A DNA stretch of 64,000 nucleotides from Chengkuizengella sediminis (lineage in GTDB: Bacteria; Bacillota; Bacilli; Paenibacillales; KCTC-33759): the NCBI RefSeq assembly GCF_010078385.1, contig NZ_SIJC01000013.1, positions 18,056 through 82,055 of the forward strand, read 5' to 3'. The translations under genes were made by a program, and so were the position numbers. The number at the start of each line of letters is the position of its first letter. Position 1 is the stretch's first letter. Of the stretch, positions 8,139 through 17,294 are shown piece after piece. The notes under the pieces are model-generated. The model worked only from the letters and a program-made list of their open reading frames with translations, searched no databases and was not told where the DNA came from.

Positions 8139-8774
8139 ATGAATCGAAAAAAATGGTTGCAAATAACTTATTTTAGTGTGATGGGCATTTTAATCATTGG
8201 GATGTCAGCTTATTTAATATATAATTGGCTTCCAGAATCAAAGTCAGAAGTAAGTTTTATAACGGAAGAGAATACTAAAAAAGCCCCTCCATTTGAATTA
8301 GAAAATATTGATGGAAGTACCGTATCGCTAGAGGATACTGATGGAAAAGTAAGGTTAGTATATTTTTATTTTTCAACTTGTGTTGATGTTTGTCCACCAA
8401 CAACTCACCTGCTTTCACAAGTGCAGGAGCGACTAAAGGAAGAAGGGGTATTTGGAAATGAAATGGCTATGTTTTCTATTACCTTTGATCCTGAAAGAGA
8501 TACTCGTGAGAGGTTAATTGAATTCTCAAGCGTATATCATGCAGACCCATCAGGCTGGTATTTTTTACGTGGTGAAGAGCAGTATTCAAGAGATCTAGCT
8601 ACAGAATACGGAATAAGTATAATGGAATTAGAAGGTGGAGATTTTGGTCATACAAATTTCTATGTTTTAATCGATAAAGAGGGGAATATTAAAAAATACC
8701 TTCCCATTAAAGATGATTTATCTGTAGAGGAAAATGTTGATTATATTGTAGAACATATAGAAGCATTATTATAA
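8139..8774 (+). CDS. SCO1/SenC family copper chaperone for cytochrome oxidase
   Basis: A 211-residue membrane-anchored thioredoxin-fold protein that helps load copper into subunit II of cytochrome c oxidase. One N-terminal anchor (about residues 8-29) is followed by an external domain. The copper ligands are visible: CVDVC with C81 and C85, and the distal H171 in GDFGHTNFYVLID. It is cotranscribed with ctaB, in agreement with oxidase assembly. A terminator follows. Confidence 0.95.
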   Translation: MNRKKWLQITYFSVMGILIIGMSAYLIYNWLPESKSEVSFITEENTKKAPPFELENIDGSTVSLEDTDGKVRLVYFYFSTCVDVCPPTTHLLSQVQERLKEEGVFGNEMAMFSITFDPERDTRERLIEFSSVYHADPSGWYFLRGEEQYSRDLATEYGISIMELEGGDFGHTNFYVLIDKEGNIKKYLPIKDDLSVEENVDYIVEHIEALL

Positions 8775-8794
8775 TATTAAGTGTAATTAAATGA

Positions 8795-8825
8795 AAAACA
8801 GCCATTAGATAGTGGCTGTTTTTTT
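8795..8825 (+). terminator. Terminator of the ctaB-SCO operon
   Basis: AAACAGCCAT / AGTGGCTGTTT hairpin followed by a T run. Confidence 0.9.
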
Positions 8826-8865
8826 ACATTTTAAGAATTAAAAAATGGTAATAGAGATTTTGTAA

Positions 8866-9195
8866 TTAATTTAGTATGTATTCATGTAAATCAGATTTTT
8901 CAAGTTGGTTTATAATATGCTCATCAGGTGTACCTTCAACACCAGCATACCCTTTTTTGGTATATAAATGTTCCGCATCTGGAAACGCCTCTGTTAATGT
9001 TTTTCTAATTTTTTTACCTGCTATATCATTGTCAGTAAAAATAAAGATTTGTTTCTCAACAGTTTTCTGAACTAACTTTTCTAGCCGATGTGCGTTTAAT
9101 GTTCCATTTGTACATAAAATCTCAATTTCTTCAGATAAAAACTTTTTTAAATGAATTCGATCATTAGTCCCTTCCACAATAATAACTGCGTCCAT
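8866..9195 (-). CDS. Small Toprim-domain protein (RNase M5/YusF-like)
   Basis: A 109-residue protein made almost entirely of a Toprim fold. The conserved Glu lies in IIVEGTNDRIHLKKFL (E8) and the DxD pair in FTDNDIAGKKIR (about residues 54-57). Toprim domains bind metal and act in nucleases, primases and topoisomerases. The length and motif spacing recall the N-terminal part of RNase M5 or stand-alone YusF-type proteins, so a nuclease role is possible but not shown. The ATG follows AGGAGG. Confidence 0.82.
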   Translation of the reverse strand: MDAVIIVEGTNDRIHLKKFLSEEIEILCTNGTLNAHRLEKLVQKTVEKQIFIFTDNDIAGKKIRKTLTEAFPDAEHLYTKKGYAGVEGTPDEHIINQLEKSDLHEYILN

Positions 9196-9230
9196 TATTT
9201 TATCCTCCTATAAAGGGTGATAAGGCTGAG

Positions 9231-9333
9231 CTTCATGTTTGAAGAAGATACATCACTTTTGTGGGTATAAAATAATGGGGCCCCCGAAAAGTAATAGGCA
9301 TAGTCTTCAAAGCTTAACATCACTTTTTGGGGT
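9231..9333 (+). repeat. Dispersed repeat, long copy A
   Basis: About 100 bases that align over nearly their whole length with 32841-32936. Shared blocks in order are TCACTTTTGTGGGT, ATGGGGCCCCCGAAAAGTAA, TAGTCT, CAAAGCTT and TCACTTTTTGGGG. Each element has two related half-units, one with TTTTG and one with TTTTTG. The right half overlaps the last ten codons and stop of the neighbouring dehydrogenase gene. Confidence 0.85.
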
Positions 9334-10170
9334 TAAGAATACTTGTTGCTCACTCCAAGTCCATAATTTTTTAGAAAGTTCATTATCCTGTGCTATTTTT
9401 GAAACGAGAGATATTTTCTTTTTATAAAAATACTCACCTGTGGTATCTTTTACTTCATCACTAGTGGCGAGGTAAATGGCAGTAGATGCACCTTCTTCTG
9501 CAGATAGAAAAAATGGCTTCATTAATTTTATAAAATTTTTCCCAAATCCAGTTTTTCTATTCACACCTATGTTCGTTGCCACTGCACCTGGATGTAGAGC
9601 ATTTACAGTAATATTTGTATTTTTAAGTTTATTTGAAAGTTCTTTTGTAAATAGGATATTCGCTAATTTAGATTGAGCATATCCTTTCATGAATCCGTAT
9701 CGTTTAGTTAGGAAGGGATCTTGAAGATCAATCTTTCCTATTTTATGAGCTCCAGAAGAAACATTAATTATTCTTGCTTCTTCTGCATTTTTTAATCGCT
9801 CTAGTAGTAAATTCGTTAGTAAAAAATGACCTAGATGATTAATACCTAACTGCATTTCAAATCCATCACTTGTAAGCTCTCTTTTCAAAGACATGACACC
9901 CGCATTATTAATTAATATATCAAGTTTATTATATTTTTCCTTAAATTGAGCTACAAATGTATGAATGCTCTCTAATGAACCAAGATCACAAATCATCAAC
10001 TCAATATTTTGAGAACCACTTTGTTGTTTTGCAGTATGGAGAGCTGTTTCTCCACGTTGTTTGTTTCTGCATAACATGATGACAGTTGCGCCTTTTTTTG
10101 CGATTTCAGTTGTAGTTGCTAAACCCATTCCTGAATTAGCACCCGTAATAATTGCGATTTTTCCATTCAT
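9307..10170 (-). CDS. Short-chain dehydrogenase/reductase (retinol dehydrogenase-like)
   Basis: A 287-residue NAD(P)-dependent oxidoreductase of unknown substrate. It has the classical Rossmann motif TGANSGMG (residues 9-16), NNAG, the catalytic serine in INVSSGAHKIG, and YAQSK with the catalytic Tyr and Lys. Its layout, with LGHFLLTNLLL, is that of the retinol-dehydrogenase/WWOX-like branch. The final residues FLTPKSDVKL are encoded inside the dispersed repeat at 9231-9333, so the natural C-terminus was probably replaced when the repeat arrived. It is monocistronic. Confidence 0.92.
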   Translation of the reverse strand: MNGKIAIITGANSGMGLATTTEIAKKGATVIMLCRNKQRGETALHTAKQQSGSQNIELMICDLGSLESIHTFVAQFKEKYNKLDILINNAGVMSLKRELTSDGFEMQLGINHLGHFLLTNLLLERLKNAEEARIINVSSGAHKIGKIDLQDPFLTKRYGFMKGYAQSKLANILFTKELSNKLKNTNITVNALHPGAVATNIGVNRKTGFGKNFIKLMKPFFLSAEEGASTAIYLATSDEVKDTTGEYFYKKKISLVSKIAQDNELSKKLWTWSEQQVFLTPKSDVKL

Positions 10171-10290
10171 TCTATTTTCCTCCCTTGCATTTTAATTTAA
10201 ACATTTGAATTAAATATTACATTTAAGGATATACGACTTTCTATTTAAGGTAAATATAAAATTCACTTATTGTATGGTGATGATGGAAAG

Positions 10291-11436
10291 TTATACTTTC
10301 CTTTGAGTGAAGATGGTAAAACGATTAGGATAAGGTAACATGGAAAGTGAAATGAATAAAAAGATAAAAGCAAATAAGTAAGGTGATACAACCTCCCGTA
10401 CCTGACCTGCAATAACAGGTCCTATAAAAGCCCCTAATGACATGGAAATTGCTAATATAGCAAAAATACGACCGTATTTTGAAACGTTAGACATATGGGT
10501 TAAATAAGTAGCCATTGCAGGATATATGATCCCTTTTGCCATACCAATTAAAAATAAGGAAATCGCTAAAGGGAATAATTGATGTAATGCCATATCAAAA
10601 AATATTAGCGCTAAGAATAAACATCCCGCTGCTGTTCTTAAAAATGGGGATAGTCGATTTAAAAATAACAAGCTTAACGTACATAATGCGCCGAGACTAA
10701 CAATCGAAAATAAAAGTCCAGAAGCAAAAATGGAATTCCGTGATATCGGAATTAAAGGTAATTCAAAAAACAAAATGCCTTGTGAACAAGCTAAAGCAAG
10801 TGGGAGAGCATAAAATAGCCATGGTATTTTTTGATCTTCAGTTCCGAATAAGGTTTGTGGATGTGGGAGTTTTTTTTCTATGGAGGTTGATTTTATATTT
10901 TGTATTCCCCAAAATGCCAAAACCCCAGTGATGATGAGTATCCAACCTAAGAGATTAAATGCAACTGAATACCCAACTTTTGCAACTAATAATGCTCCAG
11001 CAGCTGGAGATACAATGGAAGCTAATGTATGGACGAGGCCATTTCCTGCCATTAATTTCCCTTGTTGGATTTGATCCTTTGCAATTTTTGCTAATAAAGA
11101 AAGGCAGGCAGGTGATAGAAAGGCTAATATGAATCCACTAATAGAACGAATCACTAATAACTGCCATGGATCTGTAACCGAGGACTGAATAATTAACAAC
11201 CCTCCAGCAATGATTAAACTGAAAATAATAAAATATTTACTGCCATATCGATCCACGCCATAACCTGCTAAAATATTACCCGGGATATGTGTCAATGAAT
11301 ACATCCCCATAATTAAGCCGATAAATGAGGGGGCAGCTCCAAGAGATATTGCATAAGGAGACAAGATAGGAAATTGTGCATGTAAGTCAAAGAATGCAAT
11401 GAACATAAAAAGATATAGCCAAATTGCTGTTTTCAT
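10291..11436 (-). CDS. Major facilitator superfamily transporter
   Basis: A 381-residue membrane protein with about twelve helices. It has an MFS-type loop 2-3 motif near residues 59-70 (GYGVDRYGSKYF) and an FxSP-type motif at the start of helix 5 (FLSPACLSLLA). It is probably a drug or metabolite exporter; the substrate cannot be told. It stands alone between the SDR gene and the next + strand gene. Confidence 0.9.
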   Translation of the reverse strand: MKTAIWLYLFMFIAFFDLHAQFPILSPYAISLGAAPSFIGLIMGMYSLTHIPGNILAGYGVDRYGSKYFIIFSLIIAGGLLIIQSSVTDPWQLLVIRSISGFILAFLSPACLSLLAKIAKDQIQQGKLMAGNGLVHTLASIVSPAAGALLVAKVGYSVAFNLLGWILIITGVLAFWGIQNIKSTSIEKKLPHPQTLFGTEDQKIPWLFYALPLALACSQGILFFELPLIPISRNSIFASGLLFSIVSLGALCTLSLLFLNRLSPFLRTAAGCLFLALIFFDMALHQLFPLAISLFLIGMAKGIIYPAMATYLTHMSNVSKYGRIFAILAISMSLGAFIGPVIAGQVREVVSPYLFAFIFLFISLSMLPYPNRFTIFTQRKV

Positions 11437-11636
11437 CTAATCACCATCCAATAGAGATACTCTTAAAGAGGTTGTTCAAATATAGCTTGTTATTACTTGT
11501 ACGTTACTTTTTAAAAAATATTCATACTGAGTGATTTGATTAAGGTTTTTTCTGTAATTGAACATGCGTTGATGGTTGATTTTTTGTATAATAGATATAG
11601 TTGTAATAAGCTGAGAGTAGAGACGGGAGTGTTAAG

Positions 11637-12053
11637 ATGGATATAGAGAGTTGGATTATATTTGTCCAAGAAAAATGGTATATCATTCTTGCAGCAATTA
11701 TTGTGTTATTTATTGTTATTAAACTAGTAAAAACATTAGTGAAATGGTTCATCGTTTTGGCGATTGTAGCTGTATTGATTTATTACGGTTCTAGCTATAG
11801 TGAAACACTTAAAACAGCGAGTGATCAGTTTTTAGAAATGATTTCAAAAGAAGAATTGATAGATCTGGCAATAAATGAAATTAAAGAATACATAGTAAAC
11901 GAAGCTATGGATGGGGATTTTCTCATCGAAAATGAAGATGTAACCATAGAAGGAGATACGGATTCAGACTTCTTAACCATTACGTATGGTGGGGAAACCT
12001 ATACGATAGAAATGAATGATGAAATTAGAAAATTGTTAGAAAACAAGAATTAA
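11637..12053 (+). CDS. Membrane protein with acidic C-terminal domain, unknown function
   Basis: A 138-residue protein. Two hydrophobic helices (about residues 16-32 and 38-51) are followed by a helical, acidic C-terminal domain of some 80 residues, rich in Asp and Glu. The ATG follows GGGAGTG. It is separated from the transglutaminase-like gene by 25 bases and probably shares its transcript, which hints at a role at the envelope. I do not recognise the family. Confidence 0.75.
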   Translation: MDIESWIIFVQEKWYIILAAIIVLFIVIKLVKTLVKWFIVLAIVAVLIYYGSSYSETLKTASDQFLEMISKEELIDLAINEIKEYIVNEAMDGDFLIENEDVTIEGDTDSDFLTITYGGETYTIEMNDEIRKLLENKN

Positions 12054-12078
12054 ATAAGTTTATCTGGAGGAGAACAAA

Positions 12079-13242
12079 TTGCAGACTTTTATTGATATGA
12101 TCACAAATATTAACTACATTACATTGCTTATCGTGTCTGTAATTTTGATTTCCTTGATCCAAGGGATTAAGAGAGGTGTATCTAAGTCTGCCTTTCAATT
12201 GTCTCATGCTATCCAAGATATTGTCATCAATATGACTGCCGCCCTATTATCTTGGAAAACTACAAATTGGCTATCTCCTAAACTTCAAAGCTGGTTGATT
12301 TCGAAATCGATTCAAATTCCTTCTGAAGAACTGAATATGTTGGAAAAAGGGTATTATATTGTTCTCACCTCAATCAGAGACTTTACTTTTATACGCTTTA
12401 TTTTCATCTTTTTAATAAGTTATTTATTGATACAATTTTTGATCATGATGTTGTTTAATTTGGTGTTTTTAAATCTATTAAGAGCGATGAAACTGATGAA
12501 CGAAAGTAAACAAACAAAGGCAGAAATTCCACTACTCATCAGTCAATTATTCGGGGGTTTTATCGGTGTAATATTTGGTTTAGCTAAGGGTTTGACTGTC
12601 ATTTTGATTTTGTTTATTTTTGTTACTTTATTTCCACAAACCCCCTTCACCTCATATATCCAATCCTCCATTTTATACCAAGGAGGTACTGAAAGAGTAC
12701 TGCAACCGTTAAGTCAGAATTTTATAGAGACTACTCTACCGGTATTGGCTAAAGAAGCTGAAGATGAATACAAGGAAGTTCTACAGAGGAAATATGAGAT
12801 TATTGACCATAACATTCCAGATAATATAGTGGAAGCTACACATATCATTGTAAAAGATTTAAACACGGATGAGGAAAAAGCTAAAGCTTTATATGATTGG
12901 GTTGGGACAAGAGTTCAATATAACTGGGAAAAAGTAAGGTTGTATGAGGAAGAAAATGTATGGATGGAACAAACACCTGAAGATACGTTTCTTTCAAAAC
13001 AAGGGGTCTGCATAGATTATTCTAGATTATTTGCTGTGATGGCAAGGACGGCTGATTTGGATGTGAAAGTAGTTACTGGACTTGGATCTGATGGTCGCGG
13101 GGGGATGGGTGCTCATGCTTGGAATGAAGTATATTTATCTGAAACAGATGAATGGATTCCGTTAGACACCACCTGGGTATCATCTGGAGGAAATTGGTTT
13201 AATTCCAATGATTTTTATGAAACACATATAAAGGATGTTTAG
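12079..13242 (+). CDS. CvpA-like membrane protein fused to a transglutaminase-like domain
   Basis: A 387-residue protein starting at a TTG preceded by GGAGGAGAAC. Residues 1-190 contain about four to five membrane helices, with a CvpA-like pattern (GIKRGVSKSAFQL; LFGGFIGVIFGLAKGLTVI). Residues 255-375 form a transglutaminase-like core with a complete triad: C311 (QGVCIDYSRL), H346 (GAHAWNEVYL) and D363 (WIPLDTTW). Bacterial members are often proteases or peptidoglycan-related enzymes rather than true transglutaminases. The class B PBP gene lies 89 bases downstream, so a cell-wall role is a reasonable inference. Confidence 0.85.
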   Translation: MQTFIDMITNINYITLLIVSVILISLIQGIKRGVSKSAFQLSHAIQDIVINMTAALLSWKTTNWLSPKLQSWLISKSIQIPSEELNMLEKGYYIVLTSIRDFTFIRFIFIFLISYLLIQFLIMMLFNLVFLNLLRAMKLMNESKQTKAEIPLLISQLFGGFIGVIFGLAKGLTVILILFIFVTLFPQTPFTSYIQSSILYQGGTERVLQPLSQNFIETTLPVLAKEAEDEYKEVLQRKYEIIDHNIPDNIVEATHIIVKDLNTDEEKAKALYDWVGTRVQYNWEKVRLYEEENVWMEQTPEDTFLSKQGVCIDYSRLFAVMARTADLDVKVVTGLGSDGRGGMGAHAWNEVYLSETDEWIPLDTTWVSSGGNWFNSNDFYETHIKDV

Positions 13243-13331
13243 CTATTCATTTTCAATTATAATAAAGGAATGGAAATTAACCGTACCGTATATTTAATTT
13301 GTGGTGAAATATTTGTGAAGAGGAGAAGAAC

Positions 13332-15362
13332 ATGAGCAGTTTAAATGACCCGAAGAAACGAGAATTGATTAAACGGAGAAATTTTGCATTTCGTTTAAAT
13401 ATTTTTTTCTTTGCTGTATTTATAATATTTTCAGTATTAATAGTTAGACTTGCTTTTATTCAGTTTGTCGAAGGAAGTGAGTATCAAGCATTAAAGAATA
13501 AAAATTCAGAAGTGACTAATCAAATTCCACCGATTAGGGGAAATATATATGATGTGAATGGTTATGCTATAGCCTATTCTACTTCAAGTCAATCTCTCTA
13601 TTATGAACTTCCAACTAAACCAGACGAAGATGAAGTTATTGATTTAGCTAGCAGACTAGCTGACGTTTTTAAGCAATATGGAGCTGAAGAGTTATCTGAA
13701 AAATCTGCAGAAGAAATCGTTGATGATATGGATGTAGGTTTTGATATTCATAAAGAAGAAAAAACAATTATGAATTATAGTACTCGTCCTAGAAGGTTGA
13801 AAACAGACCTTACTAAGGAAGAAATCGCATATATATTAGAACATATTGAAGAATTCCCAGGAGTTAAAGTCGTCGAGGAGAGCGTTCGGAAATATAGTGA
13901 AGAAACCATTGCAGTTCAATTAGTAGGGTATTTAAAAAAGTTTAATTCAGCAAGTAACTTAACAGGGTATCTGGAGGAAAAGTATAATAATCAAAATGTA
14001 TTAAGAGAATATTTAGATCAGGAATACGTAGGTTTTGATGGTTTGGAGTTTTTGTATCAGGAAAAGTTACGTGGAAAAAATGGAACGATGACCTATCCGA
14101 TTAATGCTCTAGGAAGAATTATTGGAGATCCGGTTGTTGTACCTCCAGTTAAAGGAAATAATTTATATTTAACGATAGATAAAGATGTTCAGCTTGCCAC
14201 AGAGCAGGCAATTTTAGATCAAATAGAGTATTTAAAAACGGATGAGAGTGCATTGTACAACAAAAGTGGTGTGAATGCGACAACGGGTTATGCTGTAGCC
14301 ATGGAGGTGGACACTGGGAAAGTAGTAGCTATGGCTAGCATGCCTGATTATGACCCTAATATTTGGGAAGGTGGGGCATCCCAAAAAGAGTATGATAATA
14401 ATGAACTCTTCCTTAGTAATGGAACCATAACTACCTCGTATTCTAATCATGAAGAAGCTGACGAAAGGAAAAAGCACCCAAGTTCGATTGTCCCTTTAGG
14501 ATCAACGATCAAACCGTTAACGATCTTAATCGGTTTAAATGAAGGGTTAATTACTGAAAATACAACTTATAATGATAGTGGAATCTTCTATTTTGGAAAT
14601 GATAATTCAAGAATTAGGAATGCACGAGGAAGAGGTAATGGTACAATTACCGCGTTTGATGCTATTAAATACTCTTCTAATACCTTTATGTCCGCCATGA
14701 TCGGAGAACCTTTATCAAGACAAGGACAAGAGGGGCTAGATCTTTGGGATTCATACATGAAACAATTTGGTTTAGGTGTATCAACAGAAAGTGGATTACC
14801 TAAGGAATTATCTGGACTTATAAACTACACAGATTTAGAATCAACAGGAAGTATTTTATCCTCATTAGTACGAGCATCTTGGGGACAAGAAGCGAGTTAT
14901 ACGACACTTCAGCTTGCACAGTATGCTACGATGTTAGCAAATAAAGGAAAGAGATTACAGCCACAATTTGTAGATAAAATAACCACCTTTGATGCAGAAA
15001 CAGTAGAGGAGTTTGAACCGATAGTATTAAATGAAGTAGAACTTCCTGATTCAGATTGGAATTTAATCCATAGTGCAATGACTCAGGTGAGTAAATCAGG
15101 ATTTGATGATTTTCCATATGTCGTAGCTGCCAAAACGGGAACATCAGAGCAAGATGTTGCCAGACAAAGAGTTAATAATGCAGTATTTATAGCATTTGCA
15201 CCTGTGGAAGATCCAAAACTAGCTGTTGCGGTTGTTGTACCAGAAGGTGGATATGGCTCATTCGGAGCGGGTCCTATAGCTAGAAAAATGTTCGATGCCT
15301 ATTTTGGATTTGATGATGAAGCAGAAGAAGAGGCTGAAGTTGAAGAAGCTACTGCTAACTAA
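13332..15362 (+). CDS. Class B penicillin-binding protein (PBP2-type transpeptidase)
   Basis: A 676-residue bitopic membrane enzyme that crosslinks peptidoglycan. It has one membrane anchor (about residues 20-43) and an N-terminal dimerisation region starting at IPPIRGNIYDVNG. The transpeptidase domain carries all three active-site motifs: STIK with S391, SSN at 448-450 and KTG at 601-603. The C-terminus is a short acidic tail. The ATG follows AGAGGAG. It ends at a strong terminator. The domain order is that of the PbpA/PBP2 group for lateral wall growth or spore morphogenesis; I cannot assign the exact orthologue. Confidence 0.95.
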   Translation: MSSLNDPKKRELIKRRNFAFRLNIFFFAVFIIFSVLIVRLAFIQFVEGSEYQALKNKNSEVTNQIPPIRGNIYDVNGYAIAYSTSSQSLYYELPTKPDEDEVIDLASRLADVFKQYGAEELSEKSAEEIVDDMDVGFDIHKEEKTIMNYSTRPRRLKTDLTKEEIAYILEHIEEFPGVKVVEESVRKYSEETIAVQLVGYLKKFNSASNLTGYLEEKYNNQNVLREYLDQEYVGFDGLEFLYQEKLRGKNGTMTYPINALGRIIGDPVVVPPVKGNNLYLTIDKDVQLATEQAILDQIEYLKTDESALYNKSGVNATTGYAVAMEVDTGKVVAMASMPDYDPNIWEGGASQKEYDNNELFLSNGTITTSYSNHEEADERKKHPSSIVPLGSTIKPLTILIGLNEGLITENTTYNDSGIFYFGNDNSRIRNARGRGNGTITAFDAIKYSSNTFMSAMIGEPLSRQGQEGLDLWDSYMKQFGLGVSTESGLPKELSGLINYTDLESTGSILSSLVRASWGQEASYTTLQLAQYATMLANKGKRLQPQFVDKITTFDAETVEEFEPIVLNEVELPDSDWNLIHSAMTQVSKSGFDDFPYVVAAKTGTSEQDVARQRVNNAVFIAFAPVEDPKLAVAVVVPEGGYGSFGAGPIARKMFDAYFGFDDEAEEEAEVEEATAN

Positions 15363-15367
15363 ACATG

Positions 15368-15401
15368 AAGACGAAATCAATGATTGATTTCGTCTTTTTT
15401 T
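15368..15401 (+). terminator. Terminator of the PBP gene
   Basis: A 12-bp stem AAGACGAAATCA / TGATTTCGTCTT followed by T7. Confidence 0.92.
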
Positions 15402-15431
15402 GTTTAAAGGAAATAAAAGAAAAAATAAATG

Positions 15432-15461
15432 TTGCACAAGTTCAACTTTTTTGTGTATAAT
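15432..15461 (+). promoter_or_regulatory. Candidate promoter of the manganese transporter operon
   Basis: TTGCAC at 15432-15437 and TATAAT at 15456-15461 with an 18-base spacer. It lies about 190 bases before the first gene, so the leader would be long. A second, closer promoter overlapping the operator at 15588 is possible. Confidence 0.5.
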
Positions 15462-15587
15462 AAAATTACTGAAATGGATATTCATCATTTTTTTTGTTTA
15501 TTTTTTTGTGCTAGACCAACTTTTTTATAGTAAACCATTTTTTATGGTTAGACTAAAAATGGAATATTCATATATTTTTAATTTAAA

Positions 15588-15606
15588 AGTTTCCCTAAGG
15601 CAACAT
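15588..15606 (+). promoter_or_regulatory. MntR-like operator
   Basis: AGTTTCCCTAAGGCAACAT closely resembles the B. subtilis MntR site (AGTTTCCTTAAGGCAAA type). It lies about 42 bases before the start of the ATPase gene. MntR represses manganese uptake when Mn(II) is plentiful. A second dyad, AACCAT / ATGGTT, lies upstream at about 15533-15550 and is unexplained. Confidence 0.6.
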
Positions 15607-15647
15607 TTGCCGCAAATTTTATTTTATATAAAAAGGAGTTGATTTAA

Positions 15648-16391
15648 ATGTCATCTGCGATTCAAGTGGAAGATTTATATGTTTCTTATCATGGAAATAC
15701 AGCACTTAAGGATGTGTCTTTTTCTTTAGAAGCTGGGAATTTATTGGGGATTATTGGACCTAATGGAGCGGGTAAATCAACTTTAATTAAAGCCATACTT
15801 CAATTGATCCCTAGAGATAAAGGTCAGGTTACATTTCTGGAGAAAACAGTGAAGGAAATTCGCAAGCAAGTTGCTTATGTACCACAACGAAATGATATCG
15901 ATTGGGATTTTCCAATTACCGTTTTAGAAACTGTGCTTTTAGGTACTTATCCTAAAATTGGAATGTTTAAAAGGCCGAAAAAAAATGATAAAGAATGGGC
16001 TTATGAATGTTTGAAGGAAGTAGGAATGGAGAAATTTTATAAACGTCAAATTGGTGAACTTTCAGGTGGACAGCAGCAAAGAGTTTTTCTTGCTAGAGCA
16101 CTAGCTCAAAAAGCGGAGTTATTTTTCCTCGATGAACCGTTTGTCGGTGTGGATTTAGGCAGTGAAGAGACCATTATTAACATACTGAAAAATCTTAGTG
16201 ACCAAGGTAAAACCGTTACGGTTGTACATCATGACTTAAGCAAAGCAGAAAGTTATTTTAACAAATTGTTATTAATTAACCAAGAACTGATCGGATTTGG
16301 ATCTGTAAATGAAGTTTTTCGACCTGAAATTATGGAAAAAGCATATAAAGGTCAGTTTGCTTTTATGAAGGAGATTGGGGTGAGCGTTTAA
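15648..16391 (+). CDS. mntB: Manganese ABC transporter, ATP-binding protein
   Basis: A 247-residue ABC ATPase that powers metal import. Walker A is GPNGAGKST (37-45), the Q-loop is VAYVPQRND, the signature is LSGGQ (138-142) and Walker B is LFFLDEP (158-164), followed by the switch histidine in TVVHHD. It belongs to the Mn/Zn/Fe subfamily (MntB, ZnuC, TroB). The stop overlaps the start of the permease gene by one base, so the two are translationally coupled. The manganese assignment comes from the binding protein and the operator. Confidence 0.93.
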   Translation: MSSAIQVEDLYVSYHGNTALKDVSFSLEAGNLLGIIGPNGAGKSTLIKAILQLIPRDKGQVTFLEKTVKEIRKQVAYVPQRNDIDWDFPITVLETVLLGTYPKIGMFKRPKKNDKEWAYECLKEVGMEKFYKRQIGELSGGQQQRVFLARALAQKAELFFLDEPFVGVDLGSEETIINILKNLSDQGKTVTVVHHDLSKAESYFNKLLLINQELIGFGSVNEVFRPEIMEKAYKGQFAFMKEIGVSV

Positions 16392-17266
16392 TGTTTGGCG
16401 AAATAATAAATTATGTGAACTATGTAATGGAGTATGAATACATGCAAAGGGCATTTCTTACCTCTGTTATCGTAGGGATCATATGCGGAGCCATCGGTTG
16501 TTTTATTATTTTACGAGGAATGGCTTTAATGGGGGATGCTATTTCCCATGCCGTATTACCAGGAGTTGCATTGTCCTATGTGTTAGGTATTAATTTCTTT
16601 TTTGGGGCGGTAGTCTCTGGTGTTTTAACAACGATTGGGATTGGATATATTAGTCAAAATAGTAGAATCAAAAATGATATTGCCATCGGAATTATGTTTA
16701 CTTTTGCTTTTGCGATCGGGATTATCTGGGTTACATTATTGAAAAGCAGCACGGACTTATATCACATTTTATTCGGAAATTTATTAGTAGTTAGAACTTC
16801 TGAATTGTGGGCTACATTTGGTATCGGTGTATTTGTATTAGTGATGATTTATTTATTTTACAAAGAGCTTTTAGTTAGTTCGTTTGATCCAACAATGTCA
16901 GCTGCATACGGTTTACCGAATAAAATGATTCATTATTTATTAATGATTTTACTTACGATGGTGACAGTGGCATCTATTCAGACAGTAGGAATCGTGCTCG
17001 TTGTAGCGATGTTAATCACACCTGCAGCAACAGCGTATTTACTTACAGATCGATTATGGATCATGATTTATTTATCTTCAGGTTTTGGGGCGACTTCTTC
17101 TATTGTAGGATTGTTTTTTAGTAATAGATTTGACTTAGATTCAGGAGCAACCATTGTATTAACAGCAACAACGATGTTTTTAATCGCATTTATCTTCTCA
17201 CCTAAACAAGGTGTTTTATGGAGAAGTATTAGATCTAAAAGCACCAAATCGTTAGCTAGAGGTTAA
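16391..17266 (+). CDS. mntC: Manganese ABC transporter, permease (ABC-3 family)
   Basis: A 291-residue membrane subunit with about eight to nine helices. The family core is evident: FIILRGMALMGDAISHAVLPGVALSY split over residues 37-62, and the coupling segment near AYGLPNKMIHY. Only one permease gene is present, so the channel would be a homodimer, unlike the B. subtilis mntABCD layout with two permeases. The start ATG overlaps the upstream stop (TAATG). Confidence 0.93.
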   Translation: MFGEIINYVNYVMEYEYMQRAFLTSVIVGIICGAIGCFIILRGMALMGDAISHAVLPGVALSYVLGINFFFGAVVSGVLTTIGIGYISQNSRIKNDIAIGIMFTFAFAIGIIWVTLLKSSTDLYHILFGNLLVVRTSELWATFGIGVFVLVMIYLFYKELLVSSFDPTMSAAYGLPNKMIHYLLMILLTMVTVASIQTVGIVLVVAMLITPAATAYLLTDRLWIMIYLSSGFGATSSIVGLFFSNRFDLDSGATIVLTATTMFLIAFIFSPKQGVLWRSIRSKSTKSLARG

Positions 17267-17294
17267 ATTATATAAATACTTAGAGGTGATTTTG

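Noticed and set aside
11540..11752. Frame on the - strand overlapping the start of the two-helix protein gene
   Set aside because: The + strand gene has a better ribosome binding site and protein-like composition; the reverse frame has none.
14232..14477. Open frame on the - strand inside the PBP gene
   Set aside because: It lies wholly inside the transpeptidase domain, which is fully conserved; it is a shadow frame.
15400..15642. Frame in the leader of the manganese operon
   Set aside because: It covers the promoter and MntR-like box, is low complexity (Phe/Lys) and has no ribosome binding site.
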